Origin: Adiantum capillus-veneris
Lineage: Eukaryota > Streptophyta > Polypodiopsida > Polypodiales > Pteridaceae
DNA length: 64,000 nucleotides
Direction: 5' to 3'
NCBI GenBank assembly: GCA_014529385.2
Contig: CM043958.1
Location: forward strand, 147,493,885-147,557,884
The notes beneath the pieces are model-generated. The model had not been told where the DNA came from, searched no databases, and was given only the letters and a program-made list of their open reading frames with translations. Position numbers and translations under genes: made by a program. Below, piece by piece: positions 48,270 through 58,435 of this stretch; within the stretch, counting starts at the first letter, position 1, and every line of letters starts with the position of its first letter.

Positions 48270-48830
48270 CCCCCTTGCTTTGTCGTAGCAAACTTAGAGC
48301 CAGTAGGAGCAAAGTAGCATAGGGCTATGCCTCGATTTTTGATACTAGCATCACTGATGTCTCTTTGAGCTTCAGGGATACTGAGAGCTGACAGTATTCT
48401 ACTGTATGATTTTATGAAATGGAATTCTGGATACTATGAAACTGACTTGTTCTTGACCTGTTTAAATGCATGAATTGATAGACGAAATGACTGCAACATT
48501 TTGGTCTAAATGATATCGATTGCTATGGTTGCAATAGGGATTAGTCGATCGGGCATCTACGAGGTCTTGAGTGGATCTAGATGCGATTGCTAATTGCATT
48601 GTCGAAAAATCATGGTTTGAGATCTGAATGAATGTTGAATGTGATTTGTCAAGTGATGTCCCGTGATGTCAAGTGATGTTACTGTAAATTGGTACATGTG
48701 CTAGATGTGTGTTCCTAGTACGTCGGTACTAACAGTCAGTGTCTGCTAAGACAGTTTATGGCTTTTGTCTATTTTGCAGGCGTAATCGAGGGCGATTACA
48801 ATGCTTTCAAGTGTCACGTGACACATCCCA
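48270..48830 (+). mobile_element. 3' non-coding fragment of a family-B chromovirus
   Basis: The sequence parallels 38560-39015 (CTTCAGGGATACTGAGAGC, ATTCTACTGTATGATTTTATG, TTTTGCAGGCGTAATCGAGG). It stops at TTTCAAG before a TGTCACGTGACAC sequence at about 48811 that may start another LTR. Confidence 0.6.
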
Positions 48831-50089
48831 ACCCTATGTGTTCGTGGACAAGCTATACCACAGCATGGTTCAGTCAGTTCAGTCAAGTCTAGATTAACAG
48901 TGATTTGGCACTTTTGTGAGTCTATTCGGAGACCGTGCATGCCCAGTCACTTAGCATAGATGCATATCCTCCAGTTGCACACAACATGATCATCGGAATT
49001 CCCAATCATAATCCATTAGCATCAGTCAGGGAATTTTCCAGTGCATTTAGCCTATTTTCCTATTTATTGGTATTTTCACTTATTATTTTTAAGTGACTTT
49101 CCAACAAAAGTAGGTAGGGCAATTTTGCTAAGTTAATATATAAGCAAACCCAAGTTAGCACTTTCTGGCAGAAGAGGCAGCAAGAGCTTCCCGCTCAACA
49201 GGCAACTTCTCAACAGTACCCCCCCTCAGCACTTAGCCTCGCCATACCTCGCCCATCCCTTTGGCGTTTTCAAGCATTACAGTCGCCTAAGCTTCTTGCA
49301 TAACCTGGTGCTTCCCCCTACAGTAGTCCATCGCCCACAACCTCCATTCCCGGGCGATTGTGTCCCCTACAGGCAGGCCCCATCACCAGCGTGTTTGGGA
49401 CTGCAGACCAGCAGTAGAACTCAGCGTTTTCAGCATATGGTGGCGTTTTTCACAGCAGCATTCCAGCCCATAAAAACGCAGCCTTATCTGCTGCCATGCC
49501 AGCGTTTTTCAGCATAGAATAGACATATAAGACCAGCGTTTTTCAGCCTTCAAGCAACAGCAGAAACTCAGCCCAAAAGGGTACAGATCCTCAGCGTTTT
49601 ATCCTTGGCATGAACCCCGACGGAAGCAATCATTTTCAGCCATGAAAACAGCAAGAAAAACAGTCATTTTCAGCCACCAAGACAACCCCGAATTCAGCCA
49701 TTGAAGATCACAGATTTCAGCCTAAGTCGCCGTCGTCATCACCGTCGTTGTCATCGGCATAGTCCCATTGCATGAGTCCATTGCATACGCATTGTACACT
49801 TTTGTGCAATCAAGTAGACCACTCTCGCCGACGAGAGTGCGGCCTTCGGAGGAGGGTTTTACAACCTTTCGGGTGTCGTATCTTTTCTCTCTCCTTCTCT
49901 CAGTCTCATTCAATTGCACGCACAATATCCACTCACTTTGTTCGTGATCATAGCACTCTCCATAAGACGGAAAGCTCTCTCTTTCCCTAAGAACTAAAAG
50001 GAACCTTGAGCAATAAGGATCACTAATCTTGAGAAAATACAACATTCATTCCGCTGCACCTTACATCAAGAGGGGGGTATGTCACAATT
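48831..50089 (+). mobile_element. Probable LTR-element fragment with CAGCGTTTTTCAGC motif cluster
   Basis: There is a TATA-like TTAATATATAAGC near 49131. At 49400-49720, words of the type CAGCGTTTTTCAGC recur at least five times. At the end, a purine tract (AAGAGGGGGG) at about 50077-50086 directly precedes an LTR start at 50090. No coding domain is visible, so the family is unknown. Confidence 0.45.
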
Positions 50090-50225
50090 CAGTGACGTGG
50101 TTGCCCAGTACACACACACATTCGGTACACACACACATCCGGCTGGCATACTTGCATGGCTTTGCTTTTGAGGAAAACAGTGACTCGAAACAAATCTTGG
50201 ATCATTCTCTTGCAAGCGATCTTTA
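50090..50225 (+). mobile_element. Truncated family-B LTR start
   Basis: It begins TGTCACAATTCAGTGACGTG after a purine tract and breaks off after about 135 bp, where minus-strand element-2-type leader begins. Confidence 0.55.
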
Positions 50226-51117
50226 TTGCTTATGCCCTGTAAGACATGAGCGGTGAAGATGGGAGCGCGCCCGATGCGCGATGAAGTAAGGGTGGGCTAA
50301 AATTTTCAATGAACTTTGGAAGTGCGATCTTGAGCGCGAAGCTAAAATTTCCAAGAAACTTTGGAAGTGCGATCTTGCTCTGTCTGCTTTTTGGTAGGAC
50401 CGGTATACTTTCAGAAAAGCACACGCTTGATGCTCTGATACCACTGCCACAAGACGAGCACCACGTGCCAATAGAAAAGAACAGATTGAATAGACTTTTA
50501 GCACTTCAGTAAAAACAGAACTGAGAGAGAGAGAGACAACACGTGACACGGAGTGGCGGAATTCCACCCCAGAGAGTATTGGCCCCAAATCTTGGCGCCC
50601 CGTTCGGTATTTTTTTATATTGCATCAACTCAGTACAAGCCGGTACTCCAGACTCTGCACCTTCTCCAGGAAGCATGCCAGAGTATGATCCCTAACCTCA
50701 TATTTAAAGGCCCTTGGCCTAAAAAGCAATTAGAGTGAAAAGCCTTCAAACTCAAAAGCATCTGGTCCAAAAGCAAAGCCAAAAAGCTTTCAGCGCAATG
50801 TACGGAAATCCGTACAGTCCTGCCACGTCAGCACTGCCAACGTGAAAAGGGGAAATCCGTATAGTCTTGCCACGTCATCAGCCAGTGTGATTTTCGAAAA
50901 TCTGCATGTTTTCAGCCTGCTTTGCAAGTTCTTGTGTGTGTGTGTGAGTCCTGCTTTATTTCCTTTATGTCACTTTGGGCCCCATCAGACGGGGTCCCCA
51001 TAAGTTGGTAGGACTTCTTCTTCTGTTACTTGTTTTTCTTAGGGTTTAGGCTCATCGGTCGGCATCTGCAAGTTGGCTGCGTTCTTTAGGGCTTTGACAC
51101 GTCAGCAATTTGTGACA
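50226..51117 (-). mobile_element. Family-A 5' LTR with primer site and leader; rest of element lost
   Basis: The LTR is 50445-51117 (minus), ends TGCCACAAG/TTGTGACA, with the shared core at 50574-50612 and an inverted TTTAAATA near 50700. The primer binding site GTGGTATCAGAGCATC (minus) adjoins it at about 50430-50444, followed by leader to 50226 that matches the starts of elements 1 and 2 (TTATGCCCTGTAAGACA). gag and everything downstream are missing. Confidence 0.8.
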
Positions 51118-52910
51118 ATTTCACAATCTGAGGAGTATCTGCTAGGTCCTCCTCCTCCATCCACTTCGCATCCAATGCACGATAGTTCTTGAATTTAACA
51201 AAGAACCGCCTTCTCACTTTACCCTTAATCTTTCTGTCCTTATGTGCCAATAAATGTTCTGGAACAAGGATCGCAGCGTTTTCTTTCACTTCAGGTTGCT
51301 CATCAGGCTCCCCATCTTCGAGCACATCACCTTTAAAAGGCTTCAGGAGGCTCACATGAAAAGCATTGTGAAACCTCAAGTGTCTGACAGTTTTAGTCAG
51401 AAGGAGACATCATTTATCTTTTTGGAGACCTGGAAAGGTCTGTAGTATCGCATACTGAGCTTTGGAAAAAGCCTCTCCTTTCCCGTTTTCTTTCTCCGGC
51501 GTGCCTTCTTAAAACGTAAGAGCACCCAATCATTCTTCTTCAATTTCAAATCGCGACGATGGCGATCTGCTGCCTTTTTCTGTCTTTCTTGAGATTTCTG
51601 CAAAGTCTCGCGGACTTTGGCAAAAGCCGTGTCCAAGTCGCGTGTGTACTCATCAGCTTCAAAAACCTTATCTTTCGTGCTTAGGAAGGGTGGAACCTTT
51701 GCAGCATCTTCAATAATCTCAAATGGTGCCTTCCGCGTCAAAGAGTGTACCGTGTTATTGTAGGCAAATTCCACCAAAGGTAAGTACTTTTCCCATTGAG
51801 TCTTCTGATCCGAGATGTAAGACTTCAATAAATCTAGTACCACTGAATTGGCAATCTCAGATTGCCCGTCAGTCTGCCTGTGGAAAGATGACGAGAACTG
51901 CAACCGCGTGCCAATGTTCTCCCAAATAGCCTTCCAAAACAAACTCGTGAATCTACGGTCCCTATCGGAGACAATCGTCTCGGGCATGCCATGTAATCTG
52001 AAGATCTGAGCCACAAACAATCTCGCTAAGTGATCCGGCTTGATTGTTTTCTTCACTGGAATGAAATGAGCCTGCTTGTTAAATCTGTCAATAACAATCC
52101 AGATACCATCGTGACCACTCTGTGTTCTCGGGAGATCAAAAATGAAATCCATTGCAATACTTTCCGAGGGGATGGTGGGTATAGGCAAAGGCTGTAACAA
52201 TCCCTGCCTGTCAAACTTGACCTTCTGGCATACCAAGCAACTATGCACAAACTCGTCCACATCCTTCTTGAGTCTCGGCCAAAAGAAGTATCTCTCTACC
52301 CCTTTCAAGGTGGTAGCAATGCCGCGGTGACCCTTAAAAGGTGGATAGTGGCATTCGGTCATAACCTTTTCCCTCGATGGCTGTGTAACGCACAACATGG
52401 TTTTCCTCATCAAGTAGCCATCCCGAATGGAAGATCCCGTTATTGTCTCCCCATCCCGTATTCGTGTGAAAATGTCTGCAAAATCTGTATCTGTGGCATA
52501 TTGATCGACCATATCCTCGAAGCTCCTATAATGTATCGCGGAAATAGTTTGATCCAACGACTTCCGAGACAAAGCATCTGCCACCAAATTCTTTTGCCCC
52601 TGCACATGGACAATCTGGAAGTGAAACTGTGACAAGATGTTCGCCCATCACATCTGCTTTTCCGATAGCTGCTTCAATGACAAGAAGTAGCGTAAAGTCT
52701 GATGGTTTGTAAAGAGAGTAAAGTCCGCTCGGAGTAGGTAATGTCGCCACTTAGTAAGAGCATGGATAACCGCCAAAAGCTCTTTCTCATAAATCTGTAT
52801 TGTCAATTCCGGCCTTGAAAACAATCGGCTCTCGTAGGCAATGACATGGCCTTCTTGCATTAAGACCACACCCAGACTACGACCACAAGCACCACAATAT
52901 ACTTCAAATG
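51118..52910 (-). pseudogene. Chromovirus pol 3' half: RNase H, integrase, chromodomain
   Basis: From 52900 down: RNase H (KAFEVYCGACGRSLGVVLMQ, LLAVIHALTKWRHYLLRADF, GQKNLVADALSRK), with a one-base frameshift near 52640. The integrase HHCC zinc region follows (ECHYPPFKGHRGIATT, CLVCQKVKFDRQ), then the DDE core (IAMDFIFDLPRTQSGHDGIW, ETIVSDRDRRFTSLFWKAIW, HRQTDGQSE), a GPY/F-like segment and a chromodomain (RRFFVKFKNYRALDAKWMEE). A second break lies near 51390. The reading frame enters the adjoining LTR and ends there (stop at about 51086). gag, protease and RT are missing. Either the family-A element inserted here, or pol naturally runs into an LTR. Confidence 0.9.
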
Positions 52911-53275
52911 CCTTTAACCCAACAACCTCCCACTTAAAGGCATAAATGGCGCCTTTAAGCTACGTGACTCCCATCATCTCTATGCATAGATGGTTGTGCT
53001 TTGGATAAGCACTTAGTGAGAGCATCTGCTGGATTTTGTGATGTATGGACCTTAACCAATGTAATAAGGCCATCCTCAAGCACTTCTCGTATGAATGATA
53101 CTGCACATCAATATGCTTTGTGCGTGCATGAAACATGGCATTCTTTGCTAGGCATATGGCACTCTGGCTATCACAACCAAGCATAGGTGCCTTGTCAGGC
53201 AAACCAAACTCACTGCATAGACGTGCTAACCAAATGGATTCTTTGGAAGCCTCAGTGGCTGAAATATATTCAACC
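52911..53275 (-). pseudogene. 3' end of older Copia element (RNase H end, LTR stub)
   Basis: 53202-52960 encodes the last part of Copia RNase H (LGCDSQSAICLAKNAMFHAR, TKHIDVQYH), then decayed sequence, a purine-rich tract (AAGTGGGAGG) and only the first ~14 bp of a 3' LTR (TGTTGGGTTAAAGG) at 52911-52924 before chromovirus sequence starts. The other part of this element lies beyond the nested Copia, from 58436. Confidence 0.8.
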
Positions 53276-53502
53276 TGTTGGAATTAGGGTTGCAGAGAAA
53301 CACACACAGCTTGGAGAAGACGAAGGAAGCTCAAGGCACACAATAGAGAGTGTGTTACTTAGTGTGCAATGGAAAGATAGATAGCCCTAGAGTGATGGGC
53401 GTATATACAATGCACGGGGGAAAAAACCTCCTAAAGAGGGAAAAAATGCCCCGACGGTCCTAGTGTGTTCACACACATCACTACCACATGTATATGGTAA
53501 CA
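53276..53502 (-). repeat. 3' LTR of the young Copia
   Basis: It is TGTTACC...CCAACA on the minus strand, 227 bp, one mismatch to 58209-58435. Confidence 0.95.
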
Positions 53503-53577
53503 AATCCCCCCTGGAGTGATGCGGTGAACGAGAGCTGGCACATGAGTAAAGGGAAGTGCCATGCCCTGAGGACAGGA

Positions 53578-56500
53578 TCAGTCCACAAAGGGGAGTAAGC
53601 CCAAAGCTTTGCGGAAAGCTTCAAGCTTCTCACGAGACAATGCCTTTGTGAAAAGATCTGCAAGGTTGTCCTGTGTTGGCACATAAGCCAAGCTGATCTC
53701 TCCTGCTGAGAGCCTCTCCCTGACATAGTGGTAATGCACCTCAATGTGCTTTGTGCGAGCATGAAAAACTGGGTTCCTCGCAACTGCCAATGCGCTCTGA
53801 CTGTCAGTGTAGATAGTGTTGGCAGTGTCCTGTCCAACACCCAAGTCAGCCATAAGGCGTCTGAGCCATACACACTCAACCGTAGCTGTGAAGACTGCCC
53901 TGTACTCAGCCTCACAACTCGAAGTGGCCACAGTAGGTTGCTTCTTGCTCAACCATGATATACATGAACTGCCAAGCATGAAACAAAAACCACTTGTGGA
54001 CACTCGCGTGTCAAAACAACCAGCCCAATCTGAGTCCGAAAAAGCATGTAAGTCTGGCGGCAATGATCCCCCCTTGGGATAAAACAAGCCAAGATGTAAA
54101 GTGCCACTAAGGTAGCGGAAAATCCTCTTGACAGCCTGCCAATGCTTAGACCCTGGGCTATGCATAAATCTGCTGACCTGCGAGACTGCAAACTGAATAT
54201 CTGGCCTCGTGTTGCATACATAAATGAGGCAGCCAACAGCAGTTTGGTAAAGAGTGACATCAGCAGGATCGCCAGCATCATGTAGACTCAACTTCAAACC
54301 TGTTTCCATGGGAGTGGCAATAGGTTTGCAATCCTCAAGTCCAAACTTACATAGCAATGTCTCTATGTAACTTTTCTGACACAAGGCAATACCACCATCA
54401 CACTGCTTAAACTGTATACCCAAGTAATGATGCAACAGCCCCAAATCTTTCATCTTGAAAGTAGCATTCAAATCAGCCTTAAATTCAGCAATATGTCTCT
54501 CATTTGGTCCAGTGATCAGCAAATCATCAACATAAAGAACCACAATGAGAAATACATCATCCTCACGCTTTACATACAATGTGCTTTCTGTTGGACTGTT
54601 ACGAAAGCCTCGTTTAACCAAATGAGTGTCAGCTTTCTCATACCAAGCACGAGGAGATTGCTTCAACCCATACAAAGCCTTCTTACATTTGCACACTTTG
54701 TCCTCTTGTCCTTTTATGACAAAACCGCGAGGCTGCGTTACATAAACTTCCTCAAATATGTCACCATTCAAGAAAGCAGTAACAATGTCTGATTGATGTA
54801 CATCCCAACCAAAATGAGCTGCCAATGCACATAGAAAACGCACAGTAGTCATACGACAAGTGGGAGCAAAAGTCTCTTCATAATCTATGCCTTTTTGTTG
54901 TGCATAACCCTTTGCAACAAGTCGAGCCTTATGGCGAGCGATCTCACCATCCGGCTTGCGTTTCAACTTGTAAACCCACTTCGTACCAATGGCCTTTTTG
55001 CCAGGAGGCAAATCACATAAAGTCCATGTGTCATTCTCTATAAGTGCATCATATTCTGATTTCATGGCAGCAATCCAATTTTCTGAATTCTGTGCTTCAT
55101 CAAAAGACAGAGGCTCCTCAACATCATGTAAACTAGACACAGCCAAAGCATAACAATCTGATGCATAAGATGCATGGCGAGAGCCTGAACGAGTACGACT
55201 AGATAAAGGTGCATCTAATTTACTGTCACGCAAAGTGTGCACCAGCCATTTTGGCATACCTCTAGCCTGCTCATTTTCAGCCCTTTCCTCATCAAGTACA
55301 TCATGTACATCTGCATCAGTAATAGGCTGTTCTAAAACATTTTCAGAAACCCCCATAGGCTGTACATTTGCCTCATTGGAACTTACAATCGTATTTCCAC
55401 CACTGAAAAGAGGCAACAAAGTGTCATAAGTGTCCTGTGAGCTTACATTACTGTCTCTAGTACATGACAGCAAGGGTTGAACAGAATCTTCCACAAACAC
55501 TACATCCCGTGAAACCAAAATACGTTTTGTTTGCGGATGATACAACCTGTAACCTTTGCTTTCAGCACTATAACCAACAAAAATACATTTGACAGCCTTA
55601 TCATCCAATTTTCTGCGCTGCACTTGTGGCACCAAAGCATATGCCAAACAGCCAAAAACACGCATGTGCTCAATAGAAGGTTTTCTATCATGCCATGCTT
55701 CATATGGAGTAATAGACTGCAAAGCTTTCGTAGGACACCTGTTAAGTACATAAGTGGCACACATGATGGCCTCAAGCCAAAAAGAATGCGGCAAAGCTTG
55801 ACTTTTGACCATACATCGTGCCATTTCCGTTAGTGACCTGTTTTTCCTCTCAGCAACACCATTTTGCTGAGGTGTATAAGGCACTGTACATTGGTGTTTT
55901 ATCCCACGACTAGCCAGAAATGCATTAAATTCATGAGACATATACTCCCCCCCTCGATCGGAACGGAGGGTGCCCATAGTACATTTTGAGACATTTTCAG
56001 CCATAGCCAAAAATTGTTTGAAGCACATAAAAACTTCGGACTTCGCTTTAAGCGGAAATACCCACGCATGCCTGGAGTAATCATCAATGAAAGTCACGAA
56101 GTACAGGTAATTGCCCAAGGACGGAGTTTGCATGGGCCCACAAACGTCACTATGCACAAGCTGCAACCTGCATGTGGCCCTAACTGAACCATCCTTTGGA
56201 AACTTAGAACGCTGCATTTTACCCAGAATACAGCCTTCACAAACATGTTTGATAGGTGCTTCAAGAGGCGGCAAAGAAGCAACCATATCAGATTTCTGCA
56301 AACGCAGCAAACTGGCAAAATTCAGATGACCAAAACGTGCATGCCAAAGTTTTGCATCTGAAATAGCCCTTGAATCTGCAACAGCATTTGCAAAATTTTG
56401 TCCACACTTGTCATACAAAGTGAGCTTATACAGCCCACGGCACAAAAGCCCAGATGCAACAATTTCATCACCAAAACTGAGATCATGAACTGTACATCTG

Positions 56501-57864
56501 TCATCCACAAATTTGACTACAAGTCCAAGTCTAGCAAGTGCGGATACAGACAATAGATTCTTCTTGATCCCAGGTACATAAAGTGCATCAACAAGTGTGA
56601 AGGAACTGCCATTAGCAGCAGTGAGCACAATCTTTCCAACTCCCTGAACTGGATAAGAGGCGTTGTTGGCACAAGTGACTGAATTCCCATGAGGGACAGA
56701 CTCGAGAGAGGTAAACAATTCACGATGTGAGGTAATGTGCTTTGTAGCACCACTGTCGAAATACCACACATGTGAATCTGCAGCAACTGACAAGCATGCA
56801 TCATGGACAGCAGGATTGTAAGTGCACTCTGCGCTAAAAGCCCATTCTGCATCAACATCAGCATCAAAATCTCCTTTCACAGAAGACTCAACAATGGCTG
56901 CATTTGTAGTGGAACCAGCATTTGCAGTGGAACCACCCTCTTTCTTCTTAGCCTCTTTGGCCTTCAACTTAGGACACGACTTGATCAAGTGATCATTGGC
57001 TTTACAATAATGGCAACGCATTTTCTTTTTGCCCTTATCACCAGAATTGCCAGACGAAGTGCTGCCAGCAGAAGCATTAGGAACAGAAATTTTGCCACTC
57101 GCAGCAGAACCATAAGAAGTGGCTGCATTACTGTTACCACCCTTTCTTTGAGAAGCAATAAAAGCCTGTTCAACTGCACGCTGCCTAGTCCTGTTTTTTC
57201 TAGAAAGTGACTCTTGCAACAGCAATGTGCATAATGCATCAAACTTGACAACTTCAGGATTTCCTTGGGTCATCAGTCTCCAAGTACTAGCAAAAGTCTG
57301 GTAGGAATCTGGTAAGGCATCAAGAACAGTCTGCACAAGGGAACTGTCAGAAATGACTTCACCTGCAGAAATGAGTTGCTCATTGATATCCTTGACACTA
57401 GCAAGGAAAGTGTCCATATCATCTTCCTCATGCATGATCTTCGACTCTAGCTCTTTACGCAGCAAAGCAATTTTAGCCTCATTGCGGCTTGCATAAAGAC
57501 CTGCTAGAATATCCCAAGCCTGTTTTGCAGATTTTGCTGAACGGATGTGAGGAATAATGGTGCGCTTCACAGACAACGCAATCAATGCATGAGCCTGCGC
57601 ATCCTTAACATCCCAACGAGCTTGTTCTGCTGTAGGCAAAACAACTCTAACAGCTGCAATCCTTGCAGCAAGACCTGCAACATCCTCAATATCGCCTACA
57701 TCTTCAGAACCAGGACGTACATCAATGCCCTGCACAATGTTCCAGACACCTTTTGACACAAGAACGTGTTGCATCATATAAGCCCACATAGGGTAGTTGT
57801 CCCCATCCAACCTGTCCTCAGCAGCAAACATCTTGAACACATCTGTGTTGTTGTTGTCAGCCAT
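53578..57864 (-). CDS. Copia gag-pol polyprotein, intact (1,428 aa)
   Basis: I choose ATG at 57864 (MADNNNTDVFKMFAAEDRLD); the frame is open a further 20 codons upstream, but this start resembles Copia gag starts. In order: UBN2-type gag (about 10-250), CCHC knuckle CHYCKANDHLIKSC (about 285), aspartic protease VWYFDSGATKHIT, GAG-pre-integrase LWHARFGHLNFASLL with CEGCILGKMQ, integrase core (HSDVCGPMQT, FVTFIDDYSRHAW, LRSDRGGEYMS, TPQQNGVAERKN), RT (GTKWVYKLKRKPDGEI, DVHQSDIVTAFLNGD, VVLYVDDLLITG), and RNase H (SDSDWAGCFDTRVSTSG, SSCEAEYRA), ending LLPFVD. The YVDD box and the protease DSGA are intact. Its length is normal for Copia. It is transcribed opposite to ValRS. Confidence 0.97.
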   Translation of the reverse strand: MADNNNTDVFKMFAAEDRLDGDNYPMWAYMMQHVLVSKGVWNIVQGIDVRPGSEDVGDIEDVAGLAARIAAVRVVLPTAEQARWDVKDAQAHALIALSVKRTIIPHIRSAKSAKQAWDILAGLYASRNEAKIALLRKELESKIMHEEDDMDTFLASVKDINEQLISAGEVISDSSLVQTVLDALPDSYQTFASTWRLMTQGNPEVVKFDALCTLLLQESLSRKNRTRQRAVEQAFIASQRKGGNSNAATSYGSAASGKISVPNASAGSTSSGNSGDKGKKKMRCHYCKANDHLIKSCPKLKAKEAKKKEGGSTANAGSTTNAAIVESSVKGDFDADVDAEWAFSAECTYNPAVHDACLSVAADSHVWYFDSGATKHITSHRELFTSLESVPHGNSVTCANNASYPVQGVGKIVLTAANGSSFTLVDALYVPGIKKNLLSVSALARLGLVVKFVDDRCTVHDLSFGDEIVASGLLCRGLYKLTLYDKCGQNFANAVADSRAISDAKLWHARFGHLNFASLLRLQKSDMVASLPPLEAPIKHVCEGCILGKMQRSKFPKDGSVRATCRLQLVHSDVCGPMQTPSLGNYLYFVTFIDDYSRHAWVFPLKAKSEVFMCFKQFLAMAENVSKCTMGTLRSDRGGEYMSHEFNAFLASRGIKHQCTVPYTPQQNGVAERKNRSLTEMARCMVKSQALPHSFWLEAIMCATYVLNRCPTKALQSITPYEAWHDRKPSIEHMRVFGCLAYALVPQVQRRKLDDKAVKCIFVGYSAESKGYRLYHPQTKRILVSRDVVFVEDSVQPLLSCTRDSNVSSQDTYDTLLPLFSGGNTIVSSNEANVQPMGVSENVLEQPITDADVHDVLDEERAENEQARGMPKWLVHTLRDSKLDAPLSSRTRSGSRHASYASDCYALAVSSLHDVEEPLSFDEAQNSENWIAAMKSEYDALIENDTWTLCDLPPGKKAIGTKWVYKLKRKPDGEIARHKARLVAKGYAQQKGIDYEETFAPTCRMTTVRFLCALAAHFGWDVHQSDIVTAFLNGDIFEEVYVTQPRGFVIKGQEDKVCKCKKALYGLKQSPRAWYEKADTHLVKRGFRNSPTESTLYVKREDDVFLIVVLYVDDLLITGPNERHIAEFKADLNATFKMKDLGLLHHYLGIQFKQCDGGIALCQKSYIETLLCKFGLEDCKPIATPMETGLKLSLHDAGDPADVTLYQTAVGCLIYVCNTRPDIQFAVSQVSRFMHSPGSKHWQAVKRIFRYLSGTLHLGLFYPKGGSLPPDLHAFSDSDWAGCFDTRVSTSGFCFMLGSSCISWLSKKQPTVATSSCEAEYRAVFTATVECVWLRRLMADLGVGQDTANTIYTDSQSALAVARNPVFHARTKHIEVHYHYVRERLSAGEISLAYVPTQDNLADLFTKALSREKLEAFRKALGLLPFVD

Positions 57865-58208
57865 GGTAAATGCTGCACCTGATGTGAAAACTGCCCGAAA
57901 ATAGGAGAAATGGAGCGGGAACAACTTGTGCTATATAGCACAAACCGTAGAAGACTATAAGGCACCTGTTATGCAGAAAACGGCACTGACAGAAAATCTG
58001 CACAAAATGACGAAATAGCCTGTGCAGTACTGCCCGTAGTGGAAACGGAGGCCGAAATGAGCCCAAATCAAAATTCTGAGCTCTTCAAAAATATTTGTCG
58101 ACCTGCGAACGCTCGCCAAAGCTCACTGAAATCGGAGAAAGTGAGCAGGCGTGTGCTGGAGCAGCTGGCGACTAAGCCCGGGAGGACGTGACCTGCTCTG
58201 ATACCAAT

Positions 58209-58435
58209 TGTTGGAATTAGGGTTGCAGAGAAACACACACAGCTTGGAGAAGACGAAGGAAGCTCAAGGCACACAATAGAGAGTGTGTTACTTAGTGTGC
58301 AATGGAAAGATAGATAGCCCTAGAGTGATGGGCGTATATACAATGCACGGGGGAAAAAACCTCCTAAAGAGGGAAAAAATGCCCCGGCGGTCCTAGTGTG
58401 TTCACACACATCACTACCACATGTATATGGTAACA
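58209..58435 (-). repeat. 5' LTR of the young Copia
   Basis: 227 bp, followed on the minus strand by ATTGGTATCAGAGC, the initiator-Met primer site. Transcription would start here on the minus strand. Confidence 0.95.

Larger units (their letters stand above)
53276..58435 (-). mobile_element. Complete young Ty1/Copia retrotransposon
   Basis: This 5,160-bp element has LTRs of 227 bp at 53276-53502 (3') and 58209-58435 (5'), which I read as identical except one A/G difference in the GCCCCG[A/G]CGGTCC segment. A 5-bp duplication CAACC flanks it (53271-53275 and 58436-58440). The primer binding site TTGGTATCAGAGC (minus) is at about 58196-58208, and a purine tract (CCAGGGGGGATTTG) precedes the 3' LTR. 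It encodes one uninterrupted gag-pol ORF. It is inserted into the RNase H region of an older Copia. All parts needed for transposition appear present. Confidence 0.96.
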
